From an uncultured Alphaproteobacteria bacterium (GTDB lineage: Bacteria; Pseudomonadota; Alphaproteobacteria; Rhizobiales; Beijerinckiaceae): a stretch of DNA of 5,049 bases. Made by a program: the position numbers and the translations under genes. Below are positions 1 through 5,049 of the stretch, piece after piece (position 1 is the first letter of the stretch; the number at the start of each line of letters is the position of its first letter). The notes beneath the pieces are model-generated. The model was not told the DNA's origin and did not search any database. It worked only from the letters and a program-made list of their open reading frames with translations. Location: the NCBI GenBank assembly GCA_937903315.1, contig CALCZO010000281.1:1-5049 (forward strand), in the 5' to 3' direction.

Positions 1-1104
1 ATCGAGCGCATCTGCAAGCTGGTGCCGTTCACGCGTCAGACGCTGTTCTTCACCGCGACGATGCCGCCGGAAATCCAGCGCATCACCGAGCAGTTCCTGC
101 ACAATCCCGTCAAGATCGAGGTTGCGCGGCCGTCGTCTGCCGCAGCGACCATCACGCAGAAGCTCGTTGCCTCGGGCGCCAAGGACTTCCAGAAGCGCGA
201 GACGCTGCGGAACCTGATCCGGGGCGAGGCGAACTTCAAGAACGCCATCATCTTTGCCAATCGCAAGGTCGAGGTGGCGACATTGTGCCGTTCGCTGGTC
301 CGTCATGGCTTCAATGCCGCGGCGATCCATGGCGATCTTGACCAACCGGCGCGCATGAAGGCGCTCGACGGGTTCCGCAGCGGCGAAATCGCGCTGCTGA
401 TCGCGTCGGATGTGGCCGCGCGCGGGCTTGATATTCCCGACGTCAGCCATGTGTTCAATTACGACCTGCCGACCCATGCGGAGGATTACGTCCACCGCAT
501 TGGACGGACGGGGCGCGCCGGCAAGCTCGGCACGGCGATTTCCATCGTCTGCCCGCGCGACGACAAGTATCTCAACGCGATCGAGGCGCTGACCAAGACC
601 AAGATCGCGTGGGAAGGTCCGGATCTGACGACCTTCGTGCCGCCGCCTTACGAGGAGCGCGAACCGCGCCGCCCGGAACGCAGCCTCCGGGCGCCGATGT
701 CGACCCGCCCCAAGCGCGACTATGCGCCCAAGCGCGAATCCAGTGAGCCGCAATCTTCGGATGCCGCCATGGAGCCGGTGCGGGGACCTGCGGAAGATGC
801 TGCGCCCGAACGTGCGCCGCGGGCAGAACGGGCCCCACGCGCGGACCGGGCCCCACGCGCAGACCGTGCGCCCCGTGCCGAACGGGCGGAACGTCCTGAA
901 CGGGTCGACCGTCCCGAGCGAGCGGAACGGGCACCGCGTCCGCCGCGTGCGGAGGCTGCGCCGGCCCCCGTTCGCGAGCCTCGTCACGCGACGGCGCGGC
1001 CCTCGCGTCCCGAGCGCGGACATGCCGAGGATCGTGAGCCGACGCCCAAGGGGCTTGGCGACCACGTGCCGGGCTTCCTGATGCGTCCGGTCAAGCTGCG
1101 CTGA
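1..1104 (+). CDS. DEAD-box ATP-dependent RNA helicase, RhlE-like, C-terminal part (5' end outside window)
   Basis: The frame is open from the first base to a TGA at 1102-1104, giving 367 residues of a protein that begins upstream. A GTG at 22-24 is internal, not a start. Seen in order (residues counted from base 1): motif III as TAT at 18-20 (usually SAT), motif IV IIFANR at 83-88, the GD..Q..R segment at about 110-118, motif V around SDVAARGLD at 136-144, and motif VI HRIGRTGR at 165-172. These make up the second RecA-like domain of superfamily 2 DEAD-box helicases, which unwind short RNA duplexes using ATP in the cytoplasm. The Walker A and DEAD motifs lie to the left of the window. From about residue 215 the chain is low-complexity and rich in Arg, Pro, Ala and Glu, probably a disordered RNA-binding tail, before a less biased end (GLGDHVPGFLMRPVKLR). 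The RhlE-like subfamily is an inference; roles in ribosome assembly or cold growth are only family expectations. Confidence 0.93.
   Translation: MERICKLVPFTRQTLFFTATMPPEIQRITEQFLHNPVKIEVARPSSAAATITQKLVASGAKDFQKRETLRNLIRGEANFKNAIIFANRKVEVATLCRSLVRHGFNAAAIHGDLDQPARMKALDGFRSGEIALLIASDVAARGLDIPDVSHVFNYDLPTHAEDYVHRIGRTGRAGKLGTAISIVCPRDDKYLNAIEALTKTKIAWEGPDLTTFVPPPYEEREPRRPERSLRAPMSTRPKRDYAPKRESSEPQSSDAAMEPVRGPAEDAAPERAPRAERAPRADRAPRADRAPRAERAERPERVDRPERAERAPRPPRAEAAPAPVREPRHATARPSRPERGHAEDREPTPKGLGDHVPGFLMRPVKLR
811..882 (+). repeat. Four tandem 18-bp units encoding RAPRA(E/D) in the helicase tail
   Basis: Units lie at 811-828, 829-846, 847-864 and 865-882, each encoding Arg-Ala-Pro-Arg-Ala-Glu/Asp. 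The second and third differ at one base, while the first and fourth use other synonymous codons. Shorter degenerate RAE/RPE units follow to about 945. The array lies in frame inside the basic/acidic tail and looks like slippage-driven expansion of a disordered segment. Copy number probably varies between strains (inference). Confidence 0.85.
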
Positions 1105-1124
1105 TCCGGCCGGCGGCGGACAGA

Positions 1125-1152
1125 GACTAACGCAGTGTTAACTGCGTTGGTC
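1125..1152 (+). other. 12-bp stem-loop between the helicase and division genes
   Basis: Bases 1125-1136 pair with 1141-1152 around the 4-base loop GTTA (1137-1140). All 12 pairs are Watson-Crick except one G-T at 1128/1149. The structure starts 20 bases after the helicase stop and ends 12 bases before the chosen ATG of the next gene. It could stop or protect the helicase mRNA, but no T run follows (the next bases are CATGATCG), so a classical Rho-independent terminator is doubtful. The same bases contain a CtrA-like box, so the symmetry may serve protein binding instead. The pairing is certain; the function is not. Confidence 0.6.
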
Positions 1153-1158
1153 CATGAT
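1127..1158 (+). promoter_or_regulatory. Candidate CtrA box and -10 element ahead of the FtsB-like gene
   Basis: CTAA at 1127-1130 and TTAAC at 1138-1142 are 7 bases apart, one mismatch from the CtrA recognition sequence TTAA-N7-TTAA(C) known from Caulobacter and relatives. CATGAT at 1153-1158 matches four of six bases of a sigma-70 -10 element. A transcript beginning at the A of the ATG at 1165 would place the CtrA-like box at about -38 to -24 and the -10 at -12 to -7, the arrangement of CtrA-activated promoters. That would make the mRNA leaderless, consistent with the absence of a Shine-Dalgarno sequence. The motif is seen; its use is inference. Confidence 0.35.
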
Positions 1159-1164
1159 CGTCGC

Positions 1165-1479
1165 ATGGTCATCCGCACACGATTCCGCAAAGTGCTGGCG
1201 CTGGCGGCGTTTCATATCGCCGTTCTCGGCGCGAGCGGATTTTTTGCCTGGAATGCCTACATCGGCGATCGCGGTCTGGTGGCGCGGCGCGAGCACAAGG
1301 TGCGGATCGCGCAACTCAATCGCAAGATCGACGAGATTGTCATCGAGCGTTCCGCCTTTGAGCGGCGCGTTCAGGCGTTCCTGCGGGAGGAGATCGATCG
1401 CGACCTGCTCGACGAGCGCAGCCGCGTCATTCTCAATCTCGCCCACAAGAACGACGTCATCATTACTATTTCCAAGTAA
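1165..1479 (+). CDS. FtsB/DivIC-family septum formation initiator protein
   Basis: The product has 104 residues. A basic N-terminus (VIRTRFRK) is followed by one hydrophobic membrane segment at about 10-32. A heptad-like charged stretch at about 38-75 (ARREHKVRIAQLNRKI, then ERSAFERRV) is a probable coiled coil. The closing block at about 81-100 contains LLDERSR and NDVII, typical of alphaproteobacterial septum formation initiator proteins. FtsB/DivIC proteins sit in the inner membrane with the coiled coil in the periplasm and bridge FtsL and FtsQ in the divisome. Family membership rests on this architecture and on its place just before pdhA, which I recall from other Rhizobiales. ATG 1165 was chosen because relatives begin with a short basic stretch before the membrane segment. 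An in-frame GTG at 1135 would add 10 residues but lies inside the stem-loop. Neither start has a clear ribosome binding site. Confidence 0.8.
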   Translation: MVIRTRFRKVLALAAFHIAVLGASGFFAWNAYIGDRGLVARREHKVRIAQLNRKIDEIVIERSAFERRVQAFLREEIDRDLLDERSRVILNLAHKNDVIITISK

Positions 1480-1500
1480 TATCCTGGTCGGCATCACGAT

Positions 1501-1562
1501 GCGATCCAACAGCGTTGCTTGATGCAAGCTGTACTTGGGCGCTGTTCTTACGCCTGGATCGC
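1501..1562 (+). other. Nested inverted repeat in the ftsB-like/pdhA gap
   Basis: Three complementary pairs are nested: GCGATCC 1501-1507 with GGATCGC 1556-1562, AACAGCG 1508-1514 with CGCTGTT 1540-1546, and GCTTG 1517-1521 with CAAGC 1525-1529 around an ATG loop. The two outer left arms adjoin with no gap, while the right arms are separated by 9 bases (1547-1555). A 2-base and a 10-base strand separate the inner stem. The element starts 22 bases after the division gene's stop. It could fold as a bulged RNA that ends or protects that transcript, or lie in a long pdhA leader. There is no strong T run after it. I recognise no known RNA family. Confidence 0.45.
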
Positions 1563-1734
1563 TCATATTAGAACTGTCTGATTTGTGCCGTGCAATAATT
1601 CAATGCTGCCCTGCACCTATGCAAAAATAGCATGAGTATTCTGCCGGTGCGCCCCTGCCCAAGCCGCACAAACCTGTCTATCGTCATCGTCTAATCGCGG
1701 CAGCAATAGTCGCGGGTGCAGGAAACGACCAGAC

Positions 1735-1741
1735 GAAGGGG
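1735..1741 (+). promoter_or_regulatory. Ribosome binding site of pdhA
   Basis: GAAGGGG ends five bases before the ATG at 1747, a good purine-rich Shine-Dalgarno match at suitable spacing. It fixes the pdhA start and is the strongest initiation signal after the 267-base gap. Confidence 0.75.
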
Positions 1742-1746
1742 ATCCT

Positions 1747-2784
1747 ATGGCCGTCGCCGGGAAGGCGCCGAAAGCATCGGCGCAAGACGTATCCGCAACC
1801 AGTGACAAGCGTCCGCCTGTTCCTGAGTTTTCCAAGTCGCAGGACTTGCAGGCCTATCGGGACATGTTGCTGATCCGCCGGTTCGAGGAACGCTGCGGCC
1901 AGTTGTATGGGATGGGCCTGATCGGCGGATTCTGTCATCTCTACATCGGGCAGGAAGCCGTGATCACCGGCATCATGATGTCAGCGATTGCGGGGGACCA
2001 GAACATCACCGGGTATCGTGACCATGCGCACATGCTGGCGTGCGGCATGGACCCCAAGGGCGTGATGGCCGAACTGACCGGGCGTCGTGGCGGCCTGTCA
2101 AAGGGCAAGGGCGGCTCGATGCATATGTTCAGCCGCGAGAAGAAATTCTTCGGCGGCCACGGCATCGTCGGCGCGCAGGTGTCTCTTGGTACGGGGCTGG
2201 CCTTCGCCAACCGCTACCGGAAGAACAACAACGTCTCCTTCACCTATTTCGGCGACGGCGCGGCCAATCAGGGGCAGGTCTACGAAAGCTTCAACATGGC
2301 GGCGTTGTGGAAGCTGCCGGTGATCTACGTGATCGAGAACAACCGCTATGCCATGGGCACGGCGGTGAGCCGCGCCTCGTCGCAGACCGATTTTTCCAAG
2401 CGCGGCGTCTCGTTCAACATCCCCGGCGAGCAGGTGGATGGCATGGATGTGCGCGCAGTCTATGAAGCGGCAAGCCGTGCGGTGGCCTATGCCCGCGAGG
2501 GCAACGGTCCCTATATCCTCGAGATGCAGACCTATCGCTATCGCGGCCATTCGATGTCCGATCCGGCCAAGTACCGCTCCAAGGAGGAGGTCGATCAGGT
2601 CCGCACCGAGCAGGATCCGATCGAGATGGTGCGCGCCCGCATTCTCCAGAAGAAGTGGGCGAGCGAGGACGATCTGAAGAAGATCGATGCCGATGTTCGC
2701 AAGGTCGTGGCCGAGGCGGCCGAATTTGCCTCGCAGGATCCCGAGCCGGATGCGTCCGAGCTCTACACCGACATTCTCGTTTAA
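1747..2784 (+). CDS. pdhA: Pyruvate dehydrogenase E1 component, alpha subunit
   Basis: The 345-residue product matches the usual length of E1 alpha subunits of the alpha2-beta2 type. With PdhB it forms the thiamine diphosphate enzyme that decarboxylates pyruvate and passes the acetyl group to lipoamide. Visible are the N-terminal DMLLIRRFEER helix (40-49), GGFCHLYIGQEA (60-71), the GSMHMF and GGHGIVGAQ segments (123-144), and the thiamine diphosphate/Mg2+ motif starting GDGAANQG at 169 and ending in NN at 198-199. The loop YRYRGHSMSDP (263-273) contains the His and Ser residues corresponding to the regulatory phosphorylation loop of mitochondrial E1 alpha. Bacterial enzymes of this kind are not known to use that control. 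The first 25 or so residues are Ala/Lys/Pro-rich and probably flexible. It is the first gene of the pdh operon; pdhB follows after 66 bases. All expected motifs are intact. Confidence 0.97.
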   Translation: MAVAGKAPKASAQDVSATSDKRPPVPEFSKSQDLQAYRDMLLIRRFEERCGQLYGMGLIGGFCHLYIGQEAVITGIMMSAIAGDQNITGYRDHAHMLACGMDPKGVMAELTGRRGGLSKGKGGSMHMFSREKKFFGGHGIVGAQVSLGTGLAFANRYRKNNNVSFTYFGDGAANQGQVYESFNMAALWKLPVIYVIENNRYAMGTAVSRASSQTDFSKRGVSFNIPGEQVDGMDVRAVYEAASRAVAYAREGNGPYILEMQTYRYRGHSMSDPAKYRSKEEVDQVRTEQDPIEMVRARILQKKWASEDDLKKIDADVRKVVAEAAEFASQDPEPDASELYTDILV

Positions 2785-2800
2785 TCCGCAGCCGTTATTC

Positions 2801-2829
2801 CGGGCGCTGCCGCGTGATCGCGCCGCCCG
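2801..2829 (+). other. GC-rich hairpin between pdhA and pdhB
   Basis: CGGGCG 2801-2806 pairs with CGCCCG 2824-2829, and inside it CGCG 2811-2814 pairs with CGCG 2819-2822 around TGAT. An alternative pairing, GGCGC 2803-2807 with GCGCC 2820-2824, is also possible. It lies in the 66-base spacer ending 10 bases before the likely pdhB ribosome binding site. It has no T run, so it is more likely a processing or stability element, or chance in GC-rich DNA, than a terminator. Confidence 0.35.
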
Positions 2830-2839
2830 CACAAGGATC

Positions 2840-2845
2840 GGGGAA
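2840..2845 (+). promoter_or_regulatory. Ribosome binding site of pdhB
   Basis: GGGGAA ends five bases before the ATG at 2851. A second purine cluster, AAGGA at 2833-2837, is 13 bases away and probably too far to be the main site. The spacing supports ATG 2851, which also begins exactly at the lipoyl domain as in pdhC. Confidence 0.6.
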
Positions 2846-2850
2846 CACCC

Positions 2851-3099
2851 ATGGCAGTGAACATTCTGATGCCGGCGCTGTCGCCGACGATGGAGAAGGG
2901 CAACCTTTCCAAATGGCTGAAAGCCGAGGGCGACACCATCAAGGCCGGTGACGTCATCGCCGAGATCGAGACCGACAAGGCGACGATGGAGGTCGAAGCG
3001 GTCGACGAGGGTATTCTGGCGAAAATCGTCGTGGCCGCCGGCACGGCTGACGTGCCGGTCAACCAGATCATCGGCATCATCGCCGTCGAAGGGGAGGAT
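2851..3099 (+). repeat. Lipoyl-domain coding repeat, copy 1 (pdhB)
   Basis: This 249-base segment aligns without gaps to 4241-4489 at a constant offset of 1390. By hand count there are about 35 base differences (roughly 86% identity) and 7 amino acid differences in 83 codons. Bases 2926-2981 differ from 4316-4371 at a single position (2952). Homology stops at the linkers, so this is a duplicated domain, not a duplicated gene. Confidence 0.85.
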
Positions 3100-4230
3100 G
3101 CCAGCGCGGCGCCTGCCGCCGCTCCGGCGCCTGCTGCTGCCGCGCCGTTGGCGGCTGCCGCTCCGGTCGCCGCGGCCGAGGCACCACGCACCGTGCCGGC
3201 CGCACCGATCAGCCATGATGCCTCGTCCGAAGTGCCGCCCGGCACCGAATACGTCACGATGACGATGCGCGAGGCGCTGCGCGACGCGATGAGCGAGGAA
3301 ATGCGCCGCGACCCGGACGTGTTCGTGATGGGCGAGGAAGTGGCGCAGTATCAGGGCGCCTACAAGATCACGCAGGGGATGCTGGCCGAGTTCGGACCGG
3401 ACCGCGTGATCGATACGCCGATCACCGAGCATGGCTTTGCCGGCATCGCGGTTGGCGCGGCGTTCGAGGGCCTGCGCCCGATCGTCGAGTTCATGACGTG
3501 GAACTTCGCCATGCAGGCGATCGACCACATCATCAATTCGGCGGCCAAGACACTGTATATGTCCGGCGGCCAGCTCGGCTGCCCGATCGTGTTCCGCGGG
3601 CCGAACGGCGCGGCGGCGCGCGTCGGTGCGCAGCATAGCCAGGATTACGCCGCGTGGTACAGCCAGATTCCCGGCCTCAAGGTCATCATGCCGTCAACGG
3701 CGGCGGATGCGAAGGGGCTTATGAAGGCGGCGATCCGCGACAACAACCCGATCTGCTTCCTTGAGAACGAAATTCTTTACGGCCAGACGTTCCAGGTGCC
3801 CAAGCTCGATGATTTCGTGCTGCCGATCGGCAAGGCGCGGATCGCGCGCGCCGGCAAGGACGTCACCATCGTCTCGTTCGGCATCGGCATGACCTATGCC
3901 ATGAAGGCGGCGGACGCGCTGGCCGGGGAGGGGATCGAGGCCGAGGTGATCGATCTCAGGACCATCCGCCCGATGGATATCGCCACGGTCGTCGCTTCGG
4001 TGATGAAGACCAACCGCTGCGTCGCAGTCGAGGAAGGCTGGCCGCAATCGGGCGTGTGCTCGGAAATCGGCTTCCGCATCATGGAGGCGGCGTTCGACTA
4101 TCTCGATGCGCCGGTCGCCCGCGTCACCGGCAAGGACGTGCCGATGCCCTATGCCGCCAACCTCGAAAAGCTGGCGCTGCCGACGGTGGCCGATGTCGTT
4201 CAGGCGGCCAAAGCCGTCTGCTATCGCTGA
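2851..4230 (+). CDS. pdhB: Pyruvate dehydrogenase E1 component, beta subunit with N-terminal lipoyl domain
   Basis: The 459-residue product is about 120-130 residues longer than an ordinary E1 beta because of an N-terminal extension. Residues 1-80 are a biotinyl/lipoyl domain with the acceptor lysine K43 in the ETDKATME motif. Residues 84-121 are an Ala/Pro linker. The E1 beta core follows from about 133: MTMREALRDAMSEEM (137-151), GEEVAQYQGAYK (161-172; its Glu residues include the one expected to touch the thiamine ring), DTPITEHGFAGIA (188-200), and a C-terminal transketolase domain with VTIVSFGIGM (338-347) and the RTIRPMD segment (370-376). With PdhA it decarboxylates pyruvate. Lipoylated E1 beta subunits are known in Sinorhizobium and Zymomonas, where this gene is also called pdhA beta. 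The extra lipoyl group may take part in acetyl transfer, but that cannot be shown here. pdhC follows 10 bases after the stop. Confidence 0.97.
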   Translation: MAVNILMPALSPTMEKGNLSKWLKAEGDTIKAGDVIAEIETDKATMEVEAVDEGILAKIVVAAGTADVPVNQIIGIIAVEGEDASAAPAAAPAPAAAAPLAAAAPVAAAEAPRTVPAAPISHDASSEVPPGTEYVTMTMREALRDAMSEEMRRDPDVFVMGEEVAQYQGAYKITQGMLAEFGPDRVIDTPITEHGFAGIAVGAAFEGLRPIVEFMTWNFAMQAIDHIINSAAKTLYMSGGQLGCPIVFRGPNGAAARVGAQHSQDYAAWYSQIPGLKVIMPSTAADAKGLMKAAIRDNNPICFLENEILYGQTFQVPKLDDFVLPIGKARIARAGKDVTIVSFGIGMTYAMKAADALAGEGIEAEVIDLRTIRPMDIATVVASVMKTNRCVAVEEGWPQSGVCSEIGFRIMEAAFDYLDAPVARVTGKDVPMPYAANLEKLALPTVADVVQAAKAVCYR

Positions 4231-4234
4231 GGAG
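4229..4234 (+). promoter_or_regulatory. Ribosome binding site of pdhC, overlapping the pdhB stop
   Basis: GAGGAG shares its first two bases with the pdhB TGA (4228-4230) and ends six bases before ATG 4241. A ribosome finishing pdhB therefore covers this site, which suggests translational coupling of E1 beta and E2. Confidence 0.75.
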
Positions 4235-4240
4235 CGCGCC

Positions 4241-4489
4241 ATGCCGATCAACATCCTGATGCCGGCCCTCTCCCCGACGATGGAGAAGGGCAACCTCGCC
4301 AAGTGGCTGAAAAAAGAGGGCGACACCATCAAGGCCGGTGATGTCATCGCCGAGATCGAGACCGACAAGGCAACCATGGAAGTGGAAGCGGTCGACGAGG
4401 GCATCCTTGCCAAAATCGTCGTCGCTGCCGGAACGTCCGATGTCCCGGTCAACCAGTTGATCGGCATCATCGCCGCCGAAGGTGAGGAC
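4241..4489 (+). repeat. Lipoyl-domain coding repeat, copy 2 (pdhC)
   Basis: This is the partner of 2851-3099. Amino acid differences are confined to positions 2, 3, 20, 25, 66, 73 and 79, and all are away from the lipoyl-lysine loop. Most of the base differences are at third codon positions, so the protein sequence is under constraint, while codons 26-43 are almost identical at the DNA level as well. Confidence 0.85.
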
Positions 4490-5049
4490 GTGAAGGCCGC
4501 AGCGGCGGGGGGCGGGGCTGCGCCCGCACCGGCTGCTGCTGCTGCTCCCGCGGCTGCTGCCACGCCGTCGCCTGCCGCTACGCCGGCGCCTGCCGCTACG
4601 CCGGCGCCTGCCGCGCCTGTGACCGCGACCGGGACCCGGGTCTTTGCCTCGCCGCTCGCACGGCGGATCGCGAAGGACAAGGGCGTCGATCTGGCGACGG
4701 TCAAGGGCTCCGGCCCGCATGGCCGCATCGTGATGGCCGATGTCGAGAATGCCAAGGCTGGCACGGCTCCTGCGGCGGCTGCGGCTGCGCCCAAGGCTGC
4801 GGCCCCGGCACCGGCGCTCGCGTCCGGCCCGTCGGACGAGACCGTGAAGAAGATGTTCCCGGCCGGCTCGTTCGAGGAAGTGCCGCATGACGGGATGCGC
4901 AAGACGATCGCGCGGCGGCTGCTTGAGTCCAAGCAGACCGTGCCGCATTTCTATCTCACGGTGGATTGCGATCTCGATGCGCTGCTGAAGCTGCGCGAGC
5001 AGGTCAACGCCGCCGCCCCGGTCAAGGACGGCAAGCCGGCCTACAAGGT
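4241..5049 (+). CDS. pdhC: Dihydrolipoamide acetyltransferase (pyruvate dehydrogenase E2), N-terminal 269 residues; 3' end outside window
   Basis: The frame is open to the right edge and supplies 269 residues. Residues 1-83 are a single lipoyl domain with K43 in ETDKATME. Residues 84-130 are an Ala/Pro/Thr linker. Residues 134-169 (from VFASPLARRIAKDKG to GPHGRIVMADVE) are the peripheral subunit-binding domain that holds E3 and/or E1. A second Ala/Pro linker spans 171-195. From about 211 the catalytic acetyltransferase domain starts (MRKTIARRLLESKQ at 219-232, VPHFYLTVD at 234-242). E2 forms the core of the complex and transfers acetyl from lipoamide to CoA. Its HxxxD active site is expected beyond the window. 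The subunit-binding domain and the gene order favour pyruvate dehydrogenase over 2-oxoglutarate or branched-chain E2. The gene is also called aceF, or pdhB in Sinorhizobium. An lpd (E3) gene would be expected downstream. Confidence 0.96.
   Translation, partial: MPINILMPALSPTMEKGNLAKWLKKEGDTIKAGDVIAEIETDKATMEVEAVDEGILAKIVVAAGTSDVPVNQLIGIIAAEGEDVKAAAAGGGAAPAPAAAAAPAAAATPSPAATPAPAATPAPAAPVTATGTRVFASPLARRIAKDKGVDLATVKGSGPHGRIVMADVENAKAGTAPAAAAAAPKAAAPAPALASGPSDETVKKMFPAGSFEEVPHDGMRKTIARRLLESKQTVPHFYLTVDCDLDALLKLREQVNAAAPVKDGKPAYK
4562..4615 (+). repeat. Three tandem 18-bp units in the pdhC linker
   Basis: Units at 4562-4579, 4580-4597 and 4598-4615 encode TPSPAA, TPAPAA and TPAPAA. Neighbouring units differ at one base each. 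They lie in the flexible Ala/Pro linker between the lipoyl and subunit-binding domains, where length is loosely constrained, so expansion or contraction by slippage would keep the frame. Confidence 0.8.

Noticed and set aside
722..1081. 119-codon + strand frame inside the helicase tail
   Set aside because: It is an out-of-frame reading of the Arg/Ala/Pro repeat region, with Arg-rich low complexity and no supporting start signal.
1135..1164. GTG start at 1135 for the FtsB-like gene
   Set aside because: It falls inside the 12-bp stem and the CtrA-like box, has no well-placed ribosome binding site, and adds 10 residues not expected from the family. ATG 1165 is preferred, though not proven.
1519..1523. 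TTGAT as an FNR-type half-site before pdhA
   Set aside because: No second ATCAA half-site lies at the required spacing, and the bases form part of the inner hairpin.
1138..1566. 142-codon minus-strand open frame opposite the FtsB-like gene
   Set aside because: The + strand protein has a coherent membrane segment, coiled coil and family block; the reverse frame has none of these.
1617..1634. Small inverted repeats around CTATGCAAAAATAGCATG
   Set aside because: There are only 4-bp arms (CTAT/ATAG or ATGC/GCAT), which are common by chance in an AT-richer patch.
1632..1694. Possible 20-codon leader peptide (ATG 1632 to TAA 1692-1694) upstream of pdhA
   Set aside because: It has no Shine-Dalgarno sequence, no run of a regulatory amino acid and no paired hairpins suggesting attenuation. 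A frame this short is expected by chance.
1690..1695. TCTAAT as a -10 element for the pdh operon
   Set aside because: It matches five of six consensus bases and would give a leader of about 45 bases, but the -35 position (about 1667-1672, CACAAA) does not resemble TTGACA. No pdh promoter can be fixed from sequence alone.
2098..3636. 512-codon open frame on the minus strand across pdhA/pdhB
   Set aside because: It lies wholly opposite two certain genes, and its His/Arg/Asp/Leu-rich product with no domain is typical of antisense frames in high-GC DNA.
3694..4932. 412-codon minus-strand open frame opposite pdhB/pdhC
   Set aside because: It shadows the Ala/Pro-rich coding sequence (reads as Gly/Ala runs), and no family is recognisable.

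Overview
The window is a stretch of high-GC alphaproteobacterial chromosome. Gene content, protein style and the order septum-formation initiator - pdhA - pdhB - pdhC point to the Rhizobiales, most likely the Bradyrhizobium/Rhodopseudomonas/Nitrobacter/Afipia group. This placement rests on recognising protein families, not on a database search. All genes read left to right on the + strand, and I saw no frameshift, insertion sequence, RNA gene or CRISPR array.

Layout: (1) 1-1104 is the C-terminal part of a DEAD-box RNA helicase. It enters the window around motif III and ends in a long Arg/Ala/Pro/Glu-rich disordered tail containing a small tandem repeat. (2) 1105-1164 is a short gap holding a 12-bp perfect-but-one stem-loop that also contains a CtrA-like box (CTAA-N7-TTAAC). 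(3) 1165-1479 encodes a small FtsB/DivIC-type membrane coiled-coil protein. (4) 1480-1746 is the longest non-coding stretch. It holds a nested inverted repeat (1501-1562), an AT-richer patch (about 1560-1640) and the pdhA ribosome binding site. (5) 1747-5049 is the pyruvate dehydrogenase operon: pdhA (E1 alpha), pdhB (E1 beta with an N-terminal lipoyl domain) and the first 269 codons of pdhC (E2), which runs off the right edge.

The three pdh products are parts of one complex that converts pyruvate, CoA and NAD+ to acetyl-CoA, CO2 and NADH. PdhA and PdhB form the thiamine-diphosphate E1 that decarboxylates pyruvate. The E2 lipoyl arm collects the acetyl group and passes it to CoA. The E3 gene (lpd) is expected further right, outside the window. 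Both E1 beta and E2 carry a lipoyl domain, and the two domains are nearly identical (76 of 83 residues). The helicase and the division protein have no direct metabolic link to the complex.

The most interesting signals are non-coding: the stem-loop/CtrA-like box immediately before the division gene, which would suit a leaderless transcript, and the nested inverted repeat ahead of pdhA. The lipoylated E1 beta is unusual among bacteria at large but is a known alphaproteobacterial trait. I did not find a wholly new system here.
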